Below, one piece after another: positions 13,657 to 20,375 of a stretch of DNA of 36,327 nucleotides; position 1 is the first letter of the stretch; each line of letters begins with the position of its first letter. The notes beneath the pieces were generated by a model. That model was not told where the DNA came from and ran no database searches. It was given only the letters and a program-made list of their open reading frames with translations. The position numbers were made by a program, and so were the translations under genes. The DNA comes from a virus: the IMG/VR virus record IMGVR_UViG_3300029309_000122, positions 1 through 36,327 of that record; one strand, 5' to 3'.

Positions 13657-14884
13657 AGTAACGCAGCGCTGCTTGATCTTCTCTTGCAGTTTCTTCCGGA
13701 TCCTCTGCGTAATCCTCTAGCCAATGGCCGTATGTTTTTGTTGTGGTGACAGTGTTGCTGTGGCCCAGGTTGTTCGACACTTTCCAGATCCCATCCTTTG
13801 TGCCGCCTTTTAAGGCCAGCTGAGCGGAGGCATAGTAATGCCTTAGTTCGTGCCAGGTAATACGAGCAACACCGGCTGCAGCGGCTGCTTTGGCCAGCTT
13901 CTTGATGAACATCGAGGGATGTATTGTTAGACCGCGTGTGTCTTGCCAAATAAGATCCTCTTTCGGCGGCTTGCCCTGGCGCATGTATTCCTCTTGCAGC
14001 GCCTTTACAACTACCGGCGGAAACCGCAATCGCCTGGTTGACTTTACTGTTTTTGGTTCCGCAACATTTCTATATCTATCGATACCTTTGTTGACCGCGA
14101 CGGATCGCAAATCAAAATCAACGTCGCTCCAGGTCAGTGCTCTCTGTTCTCCCTGGCGCAATCCGGTTTGTGCTGCAAAGAAAGCAGCAAGTCGCCAGTT
14201 ACATTTTGTATAACCATGCAGCTGATTGCTATTGCCGGTCGGCAGCTGCTCAAGGATCCGCTCGACAACATCGCGTTGCACTCTGTCGATCTTATCTTTC
14301 CTGGCAGATTTTTTTCCGCCATTTTTCGGCCGGGTTTCCCGGAACATATTGTGATCGGCATATCCAGTCTTAACGCAGTACGATCCGAAATCAGTGTAGC
14401 TGGCCCAATAATTTTTTACAGTTTTATGCACTCGATTTTTTGTAGTTGCCGGAGTTATGATTGTGAATACAGTAGTCGGATCTCCAAAAAATTCTGCCGC
14501 AGTTTTATCGCCAACAGTTTGATTATTTATTTTGATGTTGAGAAGAAAGTTTATATCGCGCATCGAGTTTTCGAAACTATGCTCTCTGATAGTTCCGTTT
14601 GCCACGTCGTCAATCCTAGATTTTTTGTAGCAACAAATCTCACCGGTCGTCTTGCATTTCTCACACTCAAAAATGTTTCTGACTTTTTTTTCTGCGCGGC
14701 CGGACGAATACAATCTAAGATTGCTTGCAATCTCTTCAGCGTATTTAATAGCCTCTTGTTTTGTGTAGAAAAATTTTCTTTTGTGATTGTGTTTTCTGCC
14801 GTCAACGCACCAGGGTCTTTTACTTCGTGATGCCTTGTAATCGTACTGGCGAACAAGATTATTTACTAGCTCTGTATTTAACAT
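13655..14884 (-). CDS. int: Tyrosine-type phage integrase
   Basis: At 409 residues this matches phage tyrosine recombinases. The catalytic set is visible: Arg in T-G-L-R-Q-G-E (near residue 243), H-E-L-R-H-Y (near 345), L-G-H-S and the nucleophile Tyr in T-K-T-Y-G-H-W (near 384). The N-terminus (residues 1-60, basic, K-R-P-W-x-V-D-G-R) should bind arm sites. A cysteine cluster E-C-E-K-C-x6-C-C near 73-86 may form a small zinc-binding insertion. It catalyses recombination between the attP region just upstream and a host tRNA locus. The ribosome site is the GGGGGG run ahead of the ATG. Confidence 0.95.
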   Translation of the reverse strand: MLNTELVNNLVRQYDYKASRSKRPWCVDGRKHNHKRKFFYTKQEAIKYAEEIASNLRLYSSGRAEKKVRNIFECEKCKTTGEICCYKKSRIDDVANGTIREHSFENSMRDINFLLNIKINNQTVGDKTAAEFFGDPTTVFTIITPATTKNRVHKTVKNYWASYTDFGSYCVKTGYADHNMFRETRPKNGGKKSARKDKIDRVQRDVVERILEQLPTGNSNQLHGYTKCNWRLAAFFAAQTGLRQGEQRALTWSDVDFDLRSVAVNKGIDRYRNVAEPKTVKSTRRLRFPPVVVKALQEEYMRQGKPPKEDLIWQDTRGLTIHPSMFIKKLAKAAAAAGVARITWHELRHYYASAQLALKGGTKDGIWKVSNNLGHSNTVTTTKTYGHWLEDYAEDPEETAREDQAALRY

Positions 14885-14893
14885 TGCACCCCC

Positions 14894-15088
14894 CTATAAA
14901 TATATAGAGGGGTCAGTATCGACACACTGATTGATACCGCGCCGGATCAATTCAAGCTGCGCTTGTGACAATACTATTTTTTGATTCTTGTTTGTATGCA
15001 CGATCATGCTTGTTGTATTTGTTGTCAGATCGTACAGCTGCTTTAGTTGTTGCGATTTCTCACCGCTGCTCTCAATAACTTTTTCCAT
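14894..15088 (-). CDS. Small protein directly upstream of integrase
   Basis: Start chosen at the ATG 15086-15088 because a perfect GGAGG lies 6 bases before it; a GTG/ATG further upstream would not have one. The 64-residue product begins MEKVIESSGEKSQQLKQLYD and has no recognised fold. It ends 9 bases before the integrase ATG, so the two are co-transcribed, and it lies between attP and int where a regulator of integration or an excisionase could be encoded. Confidence 0.65.
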   Translation of the reverse strand: MEKVIESSGEKSQQLKQLYDLTTNTTSMIVHTNKNQKIVLSQAQLELIRRGINQCVDTDPSIYL

Positions 15089-15169
15089 ATTGAACCTCCA
15101 CATTCTTTTAGGAAACTTGATTGTAATTGCATTGATAATGACTCAATGAATCAAGATTGTAAAGTAATG

Positions 15170-15191
15170 TTTGGATAACATTTGGATAACA
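15170..15191 (+). repeat. Left arm-type tandem repeat of attP (TTTGGATAACA x2)
   Basis: Two head-to-tail exact copies of TTTGGATAACA, with a third degenerate unit (ATTGGCTAACA, 15192-15202). The same pair occurs on the other side of the core at 15364-15385 and inverted at 6309-6330. Tandem direct repeats flanking the core are typical integrase arm sites. Confidence 0.85.
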
Positions 15192-15235
15192 ATTGGCTAA
15201 CAAATAGCTAAGTTATTGTAATATATGGAAAGTTT

Positions 15236-15258
15236 TGGTGCGGGTGATAGGACTTGAA
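15236..15258 (-). other. attP core identical to a tRNA 3' end (probably tRNA-Leu)
   Basis: On the minus strand this segment reads from a T-loop (TTCAAGT) through a 3' T-stem strand (CCTAT) and an acceptor strand (CACCCGC) to ACCA. That is exactly the layout of a bacterial tRNA 3' end. The matching acceptor 5' strand would be GCGGGTG, common for tRNA-Leu. The tRNA resemblance stops upstream of the T-loop, so it is a fragment, as expected of an attP core that rebuilds the host tRNA on integration. Confidence 0.8.
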
Positions 15259-15281
15259 AATTCTCGCCAAGCGATATTTGG

Positions 15282-15348
15282 TGATAATATATGATATTTA
15301 ATGATAATTAATGATAATAAAAGTGATTCCAATTATCATATATTATCA
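15282..15348. repeat. Long AT-rich inverted repeat in attP
   Basis: Perfect 14-bp arms TGATAATATATGAT (15282-15295) and ATCATATATTATCA (15335-15348) with further ATGATAAT units between them. Could bind IHF or an excisionase, or act as a weak hairpin end for leftward transcripts. It has no T-tract suited to a strong terminator. Confidence 0.7.
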
Positions 15349-15363
15349 TTTGTTATCATCTAT

Positions 15364-15385
15364 TTTGGATAACATTTGGATAACA
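15364..15385 (+). repeat. Right arm-type tandem repeat of attP (TTTGGATAACA x2)
   Basis: Two exact tandem copies of the same 11-mer found at 15170-15191, in the same orientation, on the other side of the tRNA-like core. They abut the stop codon of the lysozyme gene. Confidence 0.85.
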
Positions 15386-15922
15386 CTACACCATATCGAG
15401 GGCAGTGTCTTTGACGTGTGCGTTCCTGGTTGTCCAGCCTCGACCATAGTGTTTGAACGTCGATAAACCCTCCAGGAAATCTTGCCGCAGATCGTGCATC
15501 TCATCGATGATTTGTTTAGAATCTTTCTGCTCTACAGCTGCCACTGTCTTAGGCCCAATCGCTCCATCTTTGGTTGCAGATACAATTCCTTGCAGCGCTT
15601 TTGCTGCCCTGGACACACCGCTGTTGACACAAAAATCAAACGTCGTCCAATCGACTCCACTTGGTAGATCGTCACCCTTTATGCGATCCCAATACAACTC
15701 TTTGTAGACCGGGTACACGTCCTCTTTATTGAGCGATTTCATAATCTCTCTAGTAGCTGGTTGACCGGTAAACTGTGCGTAAACTTTCGCTGTCACTCCC
15801 CAGTTAGTTGATCCTGGATTGCCGTACCCATCGCCGTGATTGCCTGGATCCCGATCGTCGTCCTGGTATCCGCCCTCGTTCTCGAGCAGCATCAACATGC
15901 AGCTTTCAAAATTCTTTTTCAT
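15386..15922 (-). CDS. Endolysin, glycoside hydrolase 108 type
   Basis: This 178-residue protein matches GH108 phage muramidases. The N-terminus carries E-N-E-G-G-Y (residues 14-19), where the first Glu is the catalytic acid. N-W-G-V-T and Y-W-D-R-I follow, then the F-D-F-C-V-N-S-G-V stretch near residue 95. The C-terminal part (about 105-165, D-G-A-I-G-P-K-T) is the peptidoglycan-binding_3 type domain. It cuts host cell wall glycan at the end of infection. No signal peptide is seen, so a holin should release it. It overlaps the holin-like gene's stop by 4 bases. Confidence 0.92.
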   Translation of the reverse strand: MKKNFESCMLMLLENEGGYQDDDRDPGNHGDGYGNPGSTNWGVTAKVYAQFTGQPATREIMKSLNKEDVYPVYKELYWDRIKGDDLPSGVDWTTFDFCVNSGVSRAAKALQGIVSATKDGAIGPKTVAAVEQKDSKQIIDEMHDLRQDFLEGLSTFKHYGRGWTTRNAHVKDTALDMV

Positions 15923-16281
15923 TTCTTTTTCCTCATGTTCATAAATTTAGACGCAGATCTGGTAGCAAAGCTGGCGCTAACAATTACACCGATTGTCAGC
16001 TGATACCACTCCGGCATTTCGCTTAGTGCCAGGAACCCATCCTTAACAATTTGTCTGCCCCACGACCCACAAAAGCTTAGCACCAGAGGAATGCTGAAGA
16101 GCAGAGTCAGCCATTCGTCTTTCCAGCTGCTTTGTGAGGCGCGCATTGCTGCAAGATCCCAATCGATCTCGCCGGTTGCCTCTTTCATTTTGATCTGTGC
16201 GTTTGCTTTTTGTATCGCCGTCTTGCCCTCGATCCAGCTAGATGCTAGGCCGGACACGGCGGTGACAATGCTGCCTATCAT
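15919..16281 (-). CDS. Holin-like membrane protein (3TM phage holin type)
   Basis: This 120-residue protein has two clear hydrophobic segments, W-L-T-L-L-F-S-I-P-L-V-L-S-F (about residues 57-70) and W-Y-Q-L-T-I-G-V-I-V-S-A-S-F (91-104), and a weaker N-terminal one (residues 1-15). The K-D-E-W pair before the first segment and P-E-W-Y before the second are typical of a widespread phage holin family next to GH108 lysozymes. Its last 4 bases overlap the lysozyme start (ATGA), supporting a joint lysis function. The C-terminus is basic (M-R-K-K-K). Confidence 0.75.
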   Translation of the reverse strand: MIGSIVTAVSGLASSWIEGKTAIQKANAQIKMKEATGEIDWDLAAMRASQSSWKDEWLTLLFSIPLVLSFCGSWGRQIVKDGFLALSEMPEWYQLTIGVIVSASFATRSASKFMNMRKKK

Positions 16282-16448
16282 GCCCCTACCTTTTTCATTG
16301 CTGCCTTGTGTGCCTGGCCGAATGTTAATTTATCAACTGCCATGCTTTTCGTCATAGATTGCATATGCTTTTTAGTATGATGTTTAGAGTGACGCTGCAT
16401 TGTTTTTTGCTGTCGCTTGGTCAGCTTGTCATAAAGTTTTTTACTCAT
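16278..16448 (-). CDS. Small His/Lys/Met-rich basic protein (56 residues)
   Basis: Reads MSKKLYDKLTKRQQKTMQRH and continues with S-K-H-H-T-K-K-H-M. Very basic, with five His. Both ends overlap neighbours (its ATG lies in the end of the upstream holin-like gene, its TGA in the ATGA start of the downstream one), so it is part of the coupled lysis cassette. Function unknown. Similar short basic proteins occur near lysis genes in marine podoviruses. Confidence 0.7.
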   Translation of the reverse strand: MSKKLYDKLTKRQQKTMQRHSKHHTKKHMQSMTKSMAVDKLTFGQAHKAAMKKVGA

Positions 16449-16650
16449 CTTTGCTCCTTGACTCTTGGTTGAGAAACACCGCCAGCGATCCGGTCATGGC
16501 CCCGGTTACAACTGATATAAGACTTGCTTGTTGTGTGGTTAGATCTGGCTGACTAAGCGCCCACTCGATGCAGCGGATATACACTCCGGTCATTATAATC
16601 ATCATTAACCTGGGAATAATCTTCCAGCGATCAAGGTTTTCCGGAGTCAT
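16441..16650 (-). CDS. Small two-helix membrane protein, possible second holin
   Basis: This 69-residue protein has hydrophobic stretches at about residues 12-32 (I-P-R-L-M-M-I-I-M-T-G-V-Y-I) and 41-60 (A-S-L-I-S-V-V-T-G-A-M-T-G-S-L-A-V-F). A short polar turn and an acidic/basic tail follow. The size, topology and place suit a class II holin or an antiholin partner of the 120-residue protein. Its ATG overlaps the upstream TGA (16647-16650). Confidence 0.65.
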   Translation of the reverse strand: MTPENLDRWKIIPRLMMIIMTGVYIRCIEWALSQPDLTTQQASLISVVTGAMTGSLAVFLNQESRSKDE

Positions 16651-16808
16651 TTACTTTTCTTGCGCTGGACAATCTTGCCAGCTGCCGACTTGGATAGCTT
16701 TGGTCTGCCCCTCTTCTTGGTTGATGTAGACGCAGTAGTATTCGTCAAGACTTCTACCGGCTGCGGTTTTCCGAACCCTTTTAACCAGGTCATAAGATAT
16801 GCGATCAT
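16647..16808 (-). CDS. Small protein with AT-hook-like RGRPK motif (53 residues)
   Basis: Begins MIAYLMTWLKGFGKPQPVEV behind AGGGAG (spacing 6). The C-terminal half is basic with K-K-R-G-R-P-K-L (residues 31-38), an AT-hook core that binds the minor groove in other proteins. The stop overlaps the next gene's start as ATGA. A different frame (16651-16905) would give a longer protein with a hydrophobic N-terminus, but it overlaps the upstream gene by 86 bases and has no ribosome site, so I prefer this one. Confidence 0.65.
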   Translation of the reverse strand: MIAYLMTWLKGFGKPQPVEVLTNTTASTSTKKRGRPKLSKSAAGKIVQRKKSK

Positions 16809-16819
16809 CGTGCGCTCCC

Positions 16820-17299
16820 TTAGTTTGAATAGGTGATATAGATAATGATAGCCACAACAACGACAATGCTGCCGCCGATAATGTAAGCAAAAATTTTAAG
16901 ATCATTTATTAATTCTTTGCGACGCTTTGCTTTTGCTGCTAGTCGTTTACGCTCCGCCTCATTATATTCTTTGATGCGTTTCTTTCGTTCATCTAATATG
17001 CCTTGAAAAACTCCATGTCCAAATCTGAGGTCAACAAGAGTCTTTACCTCTTGGAGCGATTCTTCAGCTAGCTTTGCATCTATTGTTTGTGTAGCAATAC
17101 TTGAAAGAGAAAACTGACCAGGAGCAACACGTTTGTTTTTTGCTCTGTCTAAACGCGCCTTGCCATCTAACAGCTGATCTATTTGACCGGCGATATCTCT
17201 TACATCTTTAGCTGTATTAATTCCCGACTTGATAGCATCCACGGCAGCTTTAATAGCGCTAGCCGCAGCGATTGCCTCGCCGACCCCAAACCCAAGCAT
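16820..17299 (-). CDS. Tail-anchored helical protein (159 residues)
   Basis: N-terminal Ala/Ile-rich amphipathic region (residues 1-25), long charged helices (about 45-130) rich in Lys/Glu/Arg with coiled-coil character, and a single C-terminal transmembrane helix (Y-I-I-G-G-S-I-V-V-V-V-A-I-I-I-Y, about 139-154). A strong GGGGGAG lies before the ATG. Position at the edge of the lysis cassette suggests a membrane-linked lysis or virion accessory role. It is not a typical inner-membrane spanin, which has its membrane helix at the N-terminus. Confidence 0.65.
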   Translation of the reverse strand: MLGFGVGEAIAAASAIKAAVDAIKSGINTAKDVRDIAGQIDQLLDGKARLDRAKNKRVAPGQFSLSSIATQTIDAKLAEESLQEVKTLVDLRFGHGVFQGILDERKKRIKEYNEAERKRLAAKAKRRKELINDLKIFAYIIGGSIVVVVAIIIYITYSN

Positions 17300-17315
17300 A
17301 GCTCCCCCGGTTAAT

Positions 17316-17474
17316 TTAATGTATTTGAAATAAAACTGTAATGAGCATTGTCATAACAGCACCCATGCCACCGACCAGCACCATCTCCAGCCGTTTTAAT
17401 CTGTAAAAGATTTCTTTAAACTGAATATGATTTTCAGTTTCAAGCTTAACTATTCGCTCTAATGCTTTTGTCAT
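17316..17474 (-). CDS. Small coiled-coil plus C-terminal membrane helix protein (XhlA-like)
   Basis: With the ATG at 17474, just after the upstream stop, it has 52 residues: M-T-K-A-L-E-R-I-V-K-L-E-T-E-N (heptad-like) then a hydrophobic stretch M-V-L-V-G-G-M-G-A-V-M-T-M-L-I-T-V-L-F. This is the layout of XhlA-type proteins that work with holins. An in-frame upstream start (17549) would overlap the tail gene by 74 bases and lacks a ribosome site. Confidence 0.55.
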   Translation of the reverse strand: MTKALERIVKLETENHIQFKEIFYRLKRLEMVLVGGMGAVMTMLITVLFQIH

Positions 17475-17475
17475 T

Positions 17476-17889
17476 TTAGCTTGGCTTTGTAGGCCAGGTA
17501 ACAGAGGACATATCAAGCGACCCATCGGCTGATAGCTTTGGTTTCGCACTTGCTGGCAAATCTCTTAGATTTTTTCTGTAGGTTTTCCAGGCAGATGACA
17601 TAGTAACATCGCTGTTACCCATCCAATCGGTTTCAGCGAGCAATCTATCTCGTTCAACTCTCAGCAATCGCATTGGCTCTGCATTAACAAGCTCTGTCTT
17701 TTTATCAGATACAGCTTTCCATGTAGTACCAAAGTCCTTTGGGTCTGAGCTTTCAATAGCAGAATTATTACTGTCAGCTCCAGTAACTTTTCGAAACATA
17801 GCGTTGAACTCTGCTTCACTTGTAGGCTCTCCTCTGAGTACCCACTCTGTTACTCCTAAACTTGTTAATGCTGTCGATATTGTTGTCAT
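17476..17889 (-). CDS. Tail fibre assembly chaperone-like protein
   Basis: This 137-residue protein contains R-D-R-L-L-A-E-T-D-W (about residues 81-90), then W-K-T-Y-R-K-N-L-R-D-L-P (about 101-112), the signature of the Phage_tail_APC / tail-fibre assembly chaperone family. Such proteins help tail-fibre trimers fold or attach, and the gene lies right after a block of fibre-like genes. A perfect AGGAG precedes the ATG. It may also be a virion component. Confidence 0.7.
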   Translation of the reverse strand: MTTISTALTSLGVTEWVLRGEPTSEAEFNAMFRKVTGADSNNSAIESSDPKDFGTTWKAVSDKKTELVNAEPMRLLRVERDRLLAETDWMGNSDVTMSSAWKTYRKNLRDLPASAKPKLSADGSLDMSSVTWPTKPS

Positions 17890-17898
17890 TGTTTTCTC

Positions 17899-18426
17899 CT
17901 ATTGTGCTATCTCTATCAGTGTATACATAGTACCCCCAACAGCTTTTCCAGACGTTGAATTTCCACTGTCATTGACTGTAAAAGTACCCGCGTTTGATGA
18001 CCTAAGTGCAAGTTGTATTTTGTATGTAATAGCCGAAGTAGATGAAGGAGTATCAACAAACTCAATAACATGAGTTTCAATATTTCCTGTACCACTAATA
18101 TTTCCATCTTCACTTGCTCGATGCGCCCAATTTGTAAGGTGTTTTACTTCAGTACTATCACGCATCAATCTTGCATCCATTCCTAAACCCGCTGTAATAT
18201 TTGATGCGTTAAATTTGAGGTGTACGAATATTTTAGATGTTGAAAACTTTGGTGTTATTGCTTGCGAAAATCCTGTTACATCTACAAACCCTGTAGCTTG
18301 ATTTTGTGTAACTGTTGTTCCGTTATGGTCTTCACTGGTTAAAAATTGCACGACATGACCAGCTGGCATAGCCACAGTTCCAGCCGTTGTCTTGCCCTGA
18401 ATTGTATCGACTTTGAGTGTACTCAT
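17899..18426 (-). CDS. Tail-fibre-tip-like protein 1 (STLKVDTIQGKT family)
   Basis: This 175-residue protein opens with S-T-L-K-V-D-T-I-Q-G-K-T and continues with A-M-P-A-G-H-V-V-Q-F, the shared N-terminus of a marine-phage fibre protein family. The remaining part is beta-rich with many Thr/Ser/Asn, ending T-L-I-E-I-A-Q. It is probably attached to the tail fibre and involved in receptor contact. It is a paralogue of the next gene upstream, with the same opening, the same I-A-Q ending and similar length, and starts with an ATGA overlap. Confidence 0.7.
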   Translation of the reverse strand: MSTLKVDTIQGKTTAGTVAMPAGHVVQFLTSEDHNGTTVTQNQATGFVDVTGFSQAITPKFSTSKIFVHLKFNASNITAGLGMDARLMRDSTEVKHLTNWAHRASEDGNISGTGNIETHVIEFVDTPSSTSAITYKIQLALRSSNAGTFTVNDSGNSTSGKAVGGTMYTLIEIAQ

Positions 18427-18932
18427 TGGGCTATCTCCATTAGTGTAATATGATTTGACCTATTATTGTGATTGCCATAAAAATTGTAACTACTAGAACT
18501 TGACCTATAGTATATTTGATACGTTATTGTTGATGTACTTGATACTGTGTCAGAAGTATTAATATTAAAGTGACTATAATGCCCTTGTGATGTACTAGGA
18601 CTTGATGGCACATTTCCAAATCCGTTGGTGGCATGTGCAGCAATAAAGTTACTTCCACCATCTTTTGAAATATTATAATAGCCTCCCTCATTATTGCTAT
18701 TAGTGTAAGGATTTAGCATAGCGTGAATAAGTATTACTGAGTTATTAAATTTAGGTGTTATTGCAAGGGCAAAATCAGAACCCATAGAAGCAAAAGATGT
18801 GCTTGAACTATAAATATGGTCTGATGTAAAACTTCCACTTTTAACAACTTGCACCACATGACCAGCTGGCATCTGAACAGTACCGCTTGCGGTCACTCCT
18901 TCAATTTTATCGGTTTTTAATGTTGAGGTCAT
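18423..18932 (-). CDS. Tail-fibre-tip-like protein 2, paralogue of the next gene
   Basis: This 169-residue protein opens S-T-L-K-T-D-K-I-E-G-V-T-A-S-G-T-V-Q-M-P and ends I-T-L-M-E-I-A-Q, a clear paralogue of the 175-residue protein. The middle is very rich in Ser, Tyr and Asn (S-S-S-S-Y-N-F-Y-G-N-H-N-N-R-S-N near the end) and diverges strongly, as in receptor-binding domains. Its base composition is more AT-rich than the neighbours, which suggests exchange of this host-range module. Confidence 0.7.
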   Translation of the reverse strand: MTSTLKTDKIEGVTASGTVQMPAGHVVQVVKSGSFTSDHIYSSSTSFASMGSDFALAITPKFNNSVILIHAMLNPYTNSNNEGGYYNISKDGGSNFIAAHATNGFGNVPSSPSTSQGHYSHFNINTSDTVSSTSTITYQIYYRSSSSSYNFYGNHNNRSNHITLMEIAQ

Positions 18933-18933
18933 A

Positions 18934-19191
18934 TTACTTTACCTGTTTTGCTAAATGGTCAGCGTATGCTTTCTTTACTGCATCTGTGTGAAATTGTGCT
19001 ACCATTGCTTTGACATCTGCACTTTCATTTGTACTGTCACTATTTGGTGCTACAACATGGCGATGATAACTTCTTGATATTTCTTTACCGTCTTCTTTTA
19101 TTACTGTTGCTGTTCGCACTTGTATCATTTTGAAGTCTGCTATTGAAACAACTTCTATTTTGTCCTGTACTATTTCTTTTGTAATTGCCAT
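18934..19191 (-). CDS. Small conserved tail-region protein (85 residues)
   Basis: Starts MAITKEIVQDKIEVVSIADF behind GGAG. A short beta-strand-rich N-terminus is followed by a helical C-terminus (V-K-K-A-Y-A-D-H-L-A-K-Q-V). The K-I-E-V-V-x-x-x-x-x-I-Q-V-R-T-A-T-V-I pattern recurs in small proteins of marine phages near the tail-fibre genes. Function unknown; may be a fibre chaperone or linking protein. Confidence 0.6.
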   Translation of the reverse strand: MAITKEIVQDKIEVVSIADFKMIQVRTATVIKEDGKEISRSYHRHVVAPNSDSTNESADVKAMVAQFHTDAVKKAYADHLAKQVK

Positions 19192-19204
19192 TTTTATCTC
19201 CTAC

Positions 19205-19816
19205 CTATGTCGTAAAATATGTTACTGAAGCTCTAAATTCACATGAACTATCTATGTGTGTGTGTGTTACTGGGTTAGTTGATGATGAAGTTGAACTTGA
19301 AATACCTTGAAGCTCCCCTTGCTGACTTGTCTGAGCAAAAATACTTACAAAACTCATGGCTGTTCCCCAACTATCCCACAGTGAAACAGACCCACTCGCT
19401 TCAACAGAGGTGTTTGAAAACCCATCTGCAACAGCAAAAGGAAAGCTAGTTACATGGGCAGTACCACTCCCACTATTAGTATTTGTAACTGCAATATACA
19501 TATTAACAGTAACCATTCTTCCAACTTTGGTATAATTACCCTCAGTAGTTACAGTACACGCAGTGCCACCAAGGGTAAGACCGGGAGTCCATGTTCCCTC
19601 TTCATAGTCATCAAGTCGATTTGATGCTGTATCAGAAGTTGCACCAAAAACTATGCCTTGTGAGGTTGATGCTGGAAATAAGTTACCAGAAGAATTAAGA
19701 GTCCACTTACTAGCGTTTGCTATCTTAAATCCAATCTGGTCATTAGTTGTTAAATCAATCCCACTATCATTATCGCCAGTTTGATTGACTATTTCATCTA
19801 CTTCTATCTTGCTCAT
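19205..19816 (-). CDS. Tail-fibre-like protein with DYEEGTWTP motif
   Basis: With the ATG at 19816 (TAATG overlap with the upstream gene) it has 203 residues: M-S-K-I-E-V-D-E-I at the N-terminus, then G-I-V-F, R-L-D-D-Y-E-E-G-T-W-T-P (about 68-79), G-N-Y-T-K-V-G-R-M-V-T-V-N near 95-107. The D-Y-E-E-G-T-W-T-P signature is common in tail-fibre or receptor-binding proteins of marine phages. The rest is predicted beta with Ser/Thr-rich stretches. Confidence 0.75.
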   Translation of the reverse strand: MSKIEVDEIVNQTGDNDSGIDLTTNDQIGFKIANASKWTLNSSGNLFPASTSQGIVFGATSDTASNRLDDYEEGTWTPGLTLGGTACTVTTEGNYTKVGRMVTVNMYIAVTNTNSGSGTAHVTSFPFAVADGFSNTSVEASGSVSLWDSWGTAMSFVSIFAQTSQQGELQGISSSTSSSTNPVTHTHIDSSCEFRASVTYFTT

Positions 19817-20001
19817 TAGACTATCACCCACGTTCCAGACACAGTAACAGTAACCCCAGATGCTATGGTGATTGGCCCTGGAGATACAGCGTTGTTACTT
19901 GCGTCTACTGTTAATGAATTATTTATTGTGTTTTCTACTTGGCGAATAACTGGCTCATAGCTAGTGCCATCACCTTGTTTTCCTATGCTATATTCTGACA
20001 T
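19816..20001 (-). CDS. Small tail-fibre-like protein (61 residues)
   Basis: MSEYSIGKQGDGTSYEPVIR start, then an S-P-G-P-I-T-I-A-S-G-V-T-V-T-V-S-G-T-W-V-I-V ending in beta repeats of the kind seen at the ends of phage fibre proteins. It is linked to both neighbours by TAATG overlaps. It may be a separate subunit or a fibre adaptor. Confidence 0.65.
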   Translation of the reverse strand: MSEYSIGKQGDGTSYEPVIRQVENTINNSLTVDASNNAVSPGPITIASGVTVTVSGTWVIV

Positions 20002-20360
20002 TAGGTAATCTCCATGATGCTCATTGTGACGCTCACCTTATCGCTGACCGATGCATCGACTTGGATTTTATCACCAGTTTCTAGAACTTGTTTGCCACCG
20101 ACCAAGCATTGTTTGCTCTCACCTACAGCAATCGGCACATCTTTCTGCAAAAACGTCGTTGTGTTTGTAGCTGATCGACCGCCCCCTGATGTAATTGAAA
20201 CCTTTTTTACACTAAATGTTACTTGTGCCGTATGTACGTTAGCAACCATCAATCCGATGACTACTGTAGTCGTACTTGCTGGTGTTGTGTATAAGTCCTC
20301 TGGTGTTCCAGCACTAGCTGGCATGACATCGTGACTTACCGATTTAAATGTGTTTGGCAT
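20001..20360 (-). CDS. Beta-rich tail-region structural protein (119 residues)
   Basis: Starts MPNTFKSVSHDVMPASAGTP behind GGAG. It has a Thr/Ser/Val-rich beta pattern with regular strands (V-V-I-G-L-M-V-A-N, Q-V-T-F-S-V-K-K-V). Comparable small proteins follow tail fibres in many marine phages, probably virion components. No enzymatic motif. Similarity to phage decoration or fibre subunits is by composition only. Confidence 0.6.
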   Translation of the reverse strand: MPNTFKSVSHDVMPASAGTPEDLYTTPASTTTVVIGLMVANVHTAQVTFSVKKVSITSGGGRSATNTTTFLQKDVPIAVGESKQCLVGGKQVLETGDKIQVDASVSDKVSVTMSIMEIT

Positions 20361-20375
20361 GTATTTTCTCCTTTA

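Larger units (their letters stand above)
15089..15385. other. attP: attP region: tRNA-like core, arm repeats and AT-rich inverted repeats
   Basis: This gene-free 297-base stretch between the integrase operon and the lysis gene has the structure of a phage attachment site. It contains a tRNA 3'-end match (15236-15258), tandem 11-base repeats on both sides, an inverted repeat CATTGA-N7-TCAATG (15130-15148) just upstream of the integrase operon, and an AT-rich block of repeated TGATAAT units (15281-15360). After integration the map would open here, leaving int at one prophage end and the lysozyme gene at the other. Confidence 0.8.

Noticed and set aside
15236-15258. Complete tRNA gene
   Set aside because: Only the T-loop to CCA part matches; there is no D-arm or anticodon arm upstream, so it is an attP core fragment.
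16651-16905. 84-residue minus-strand ORF with signal-peptide-like start
   Set aside because: It overlaps the upstream gene by 86 bases and has no ribosome site. A shorter ORF in another frame (16647-16808) has a good AGGAG-like site and coupled ends.
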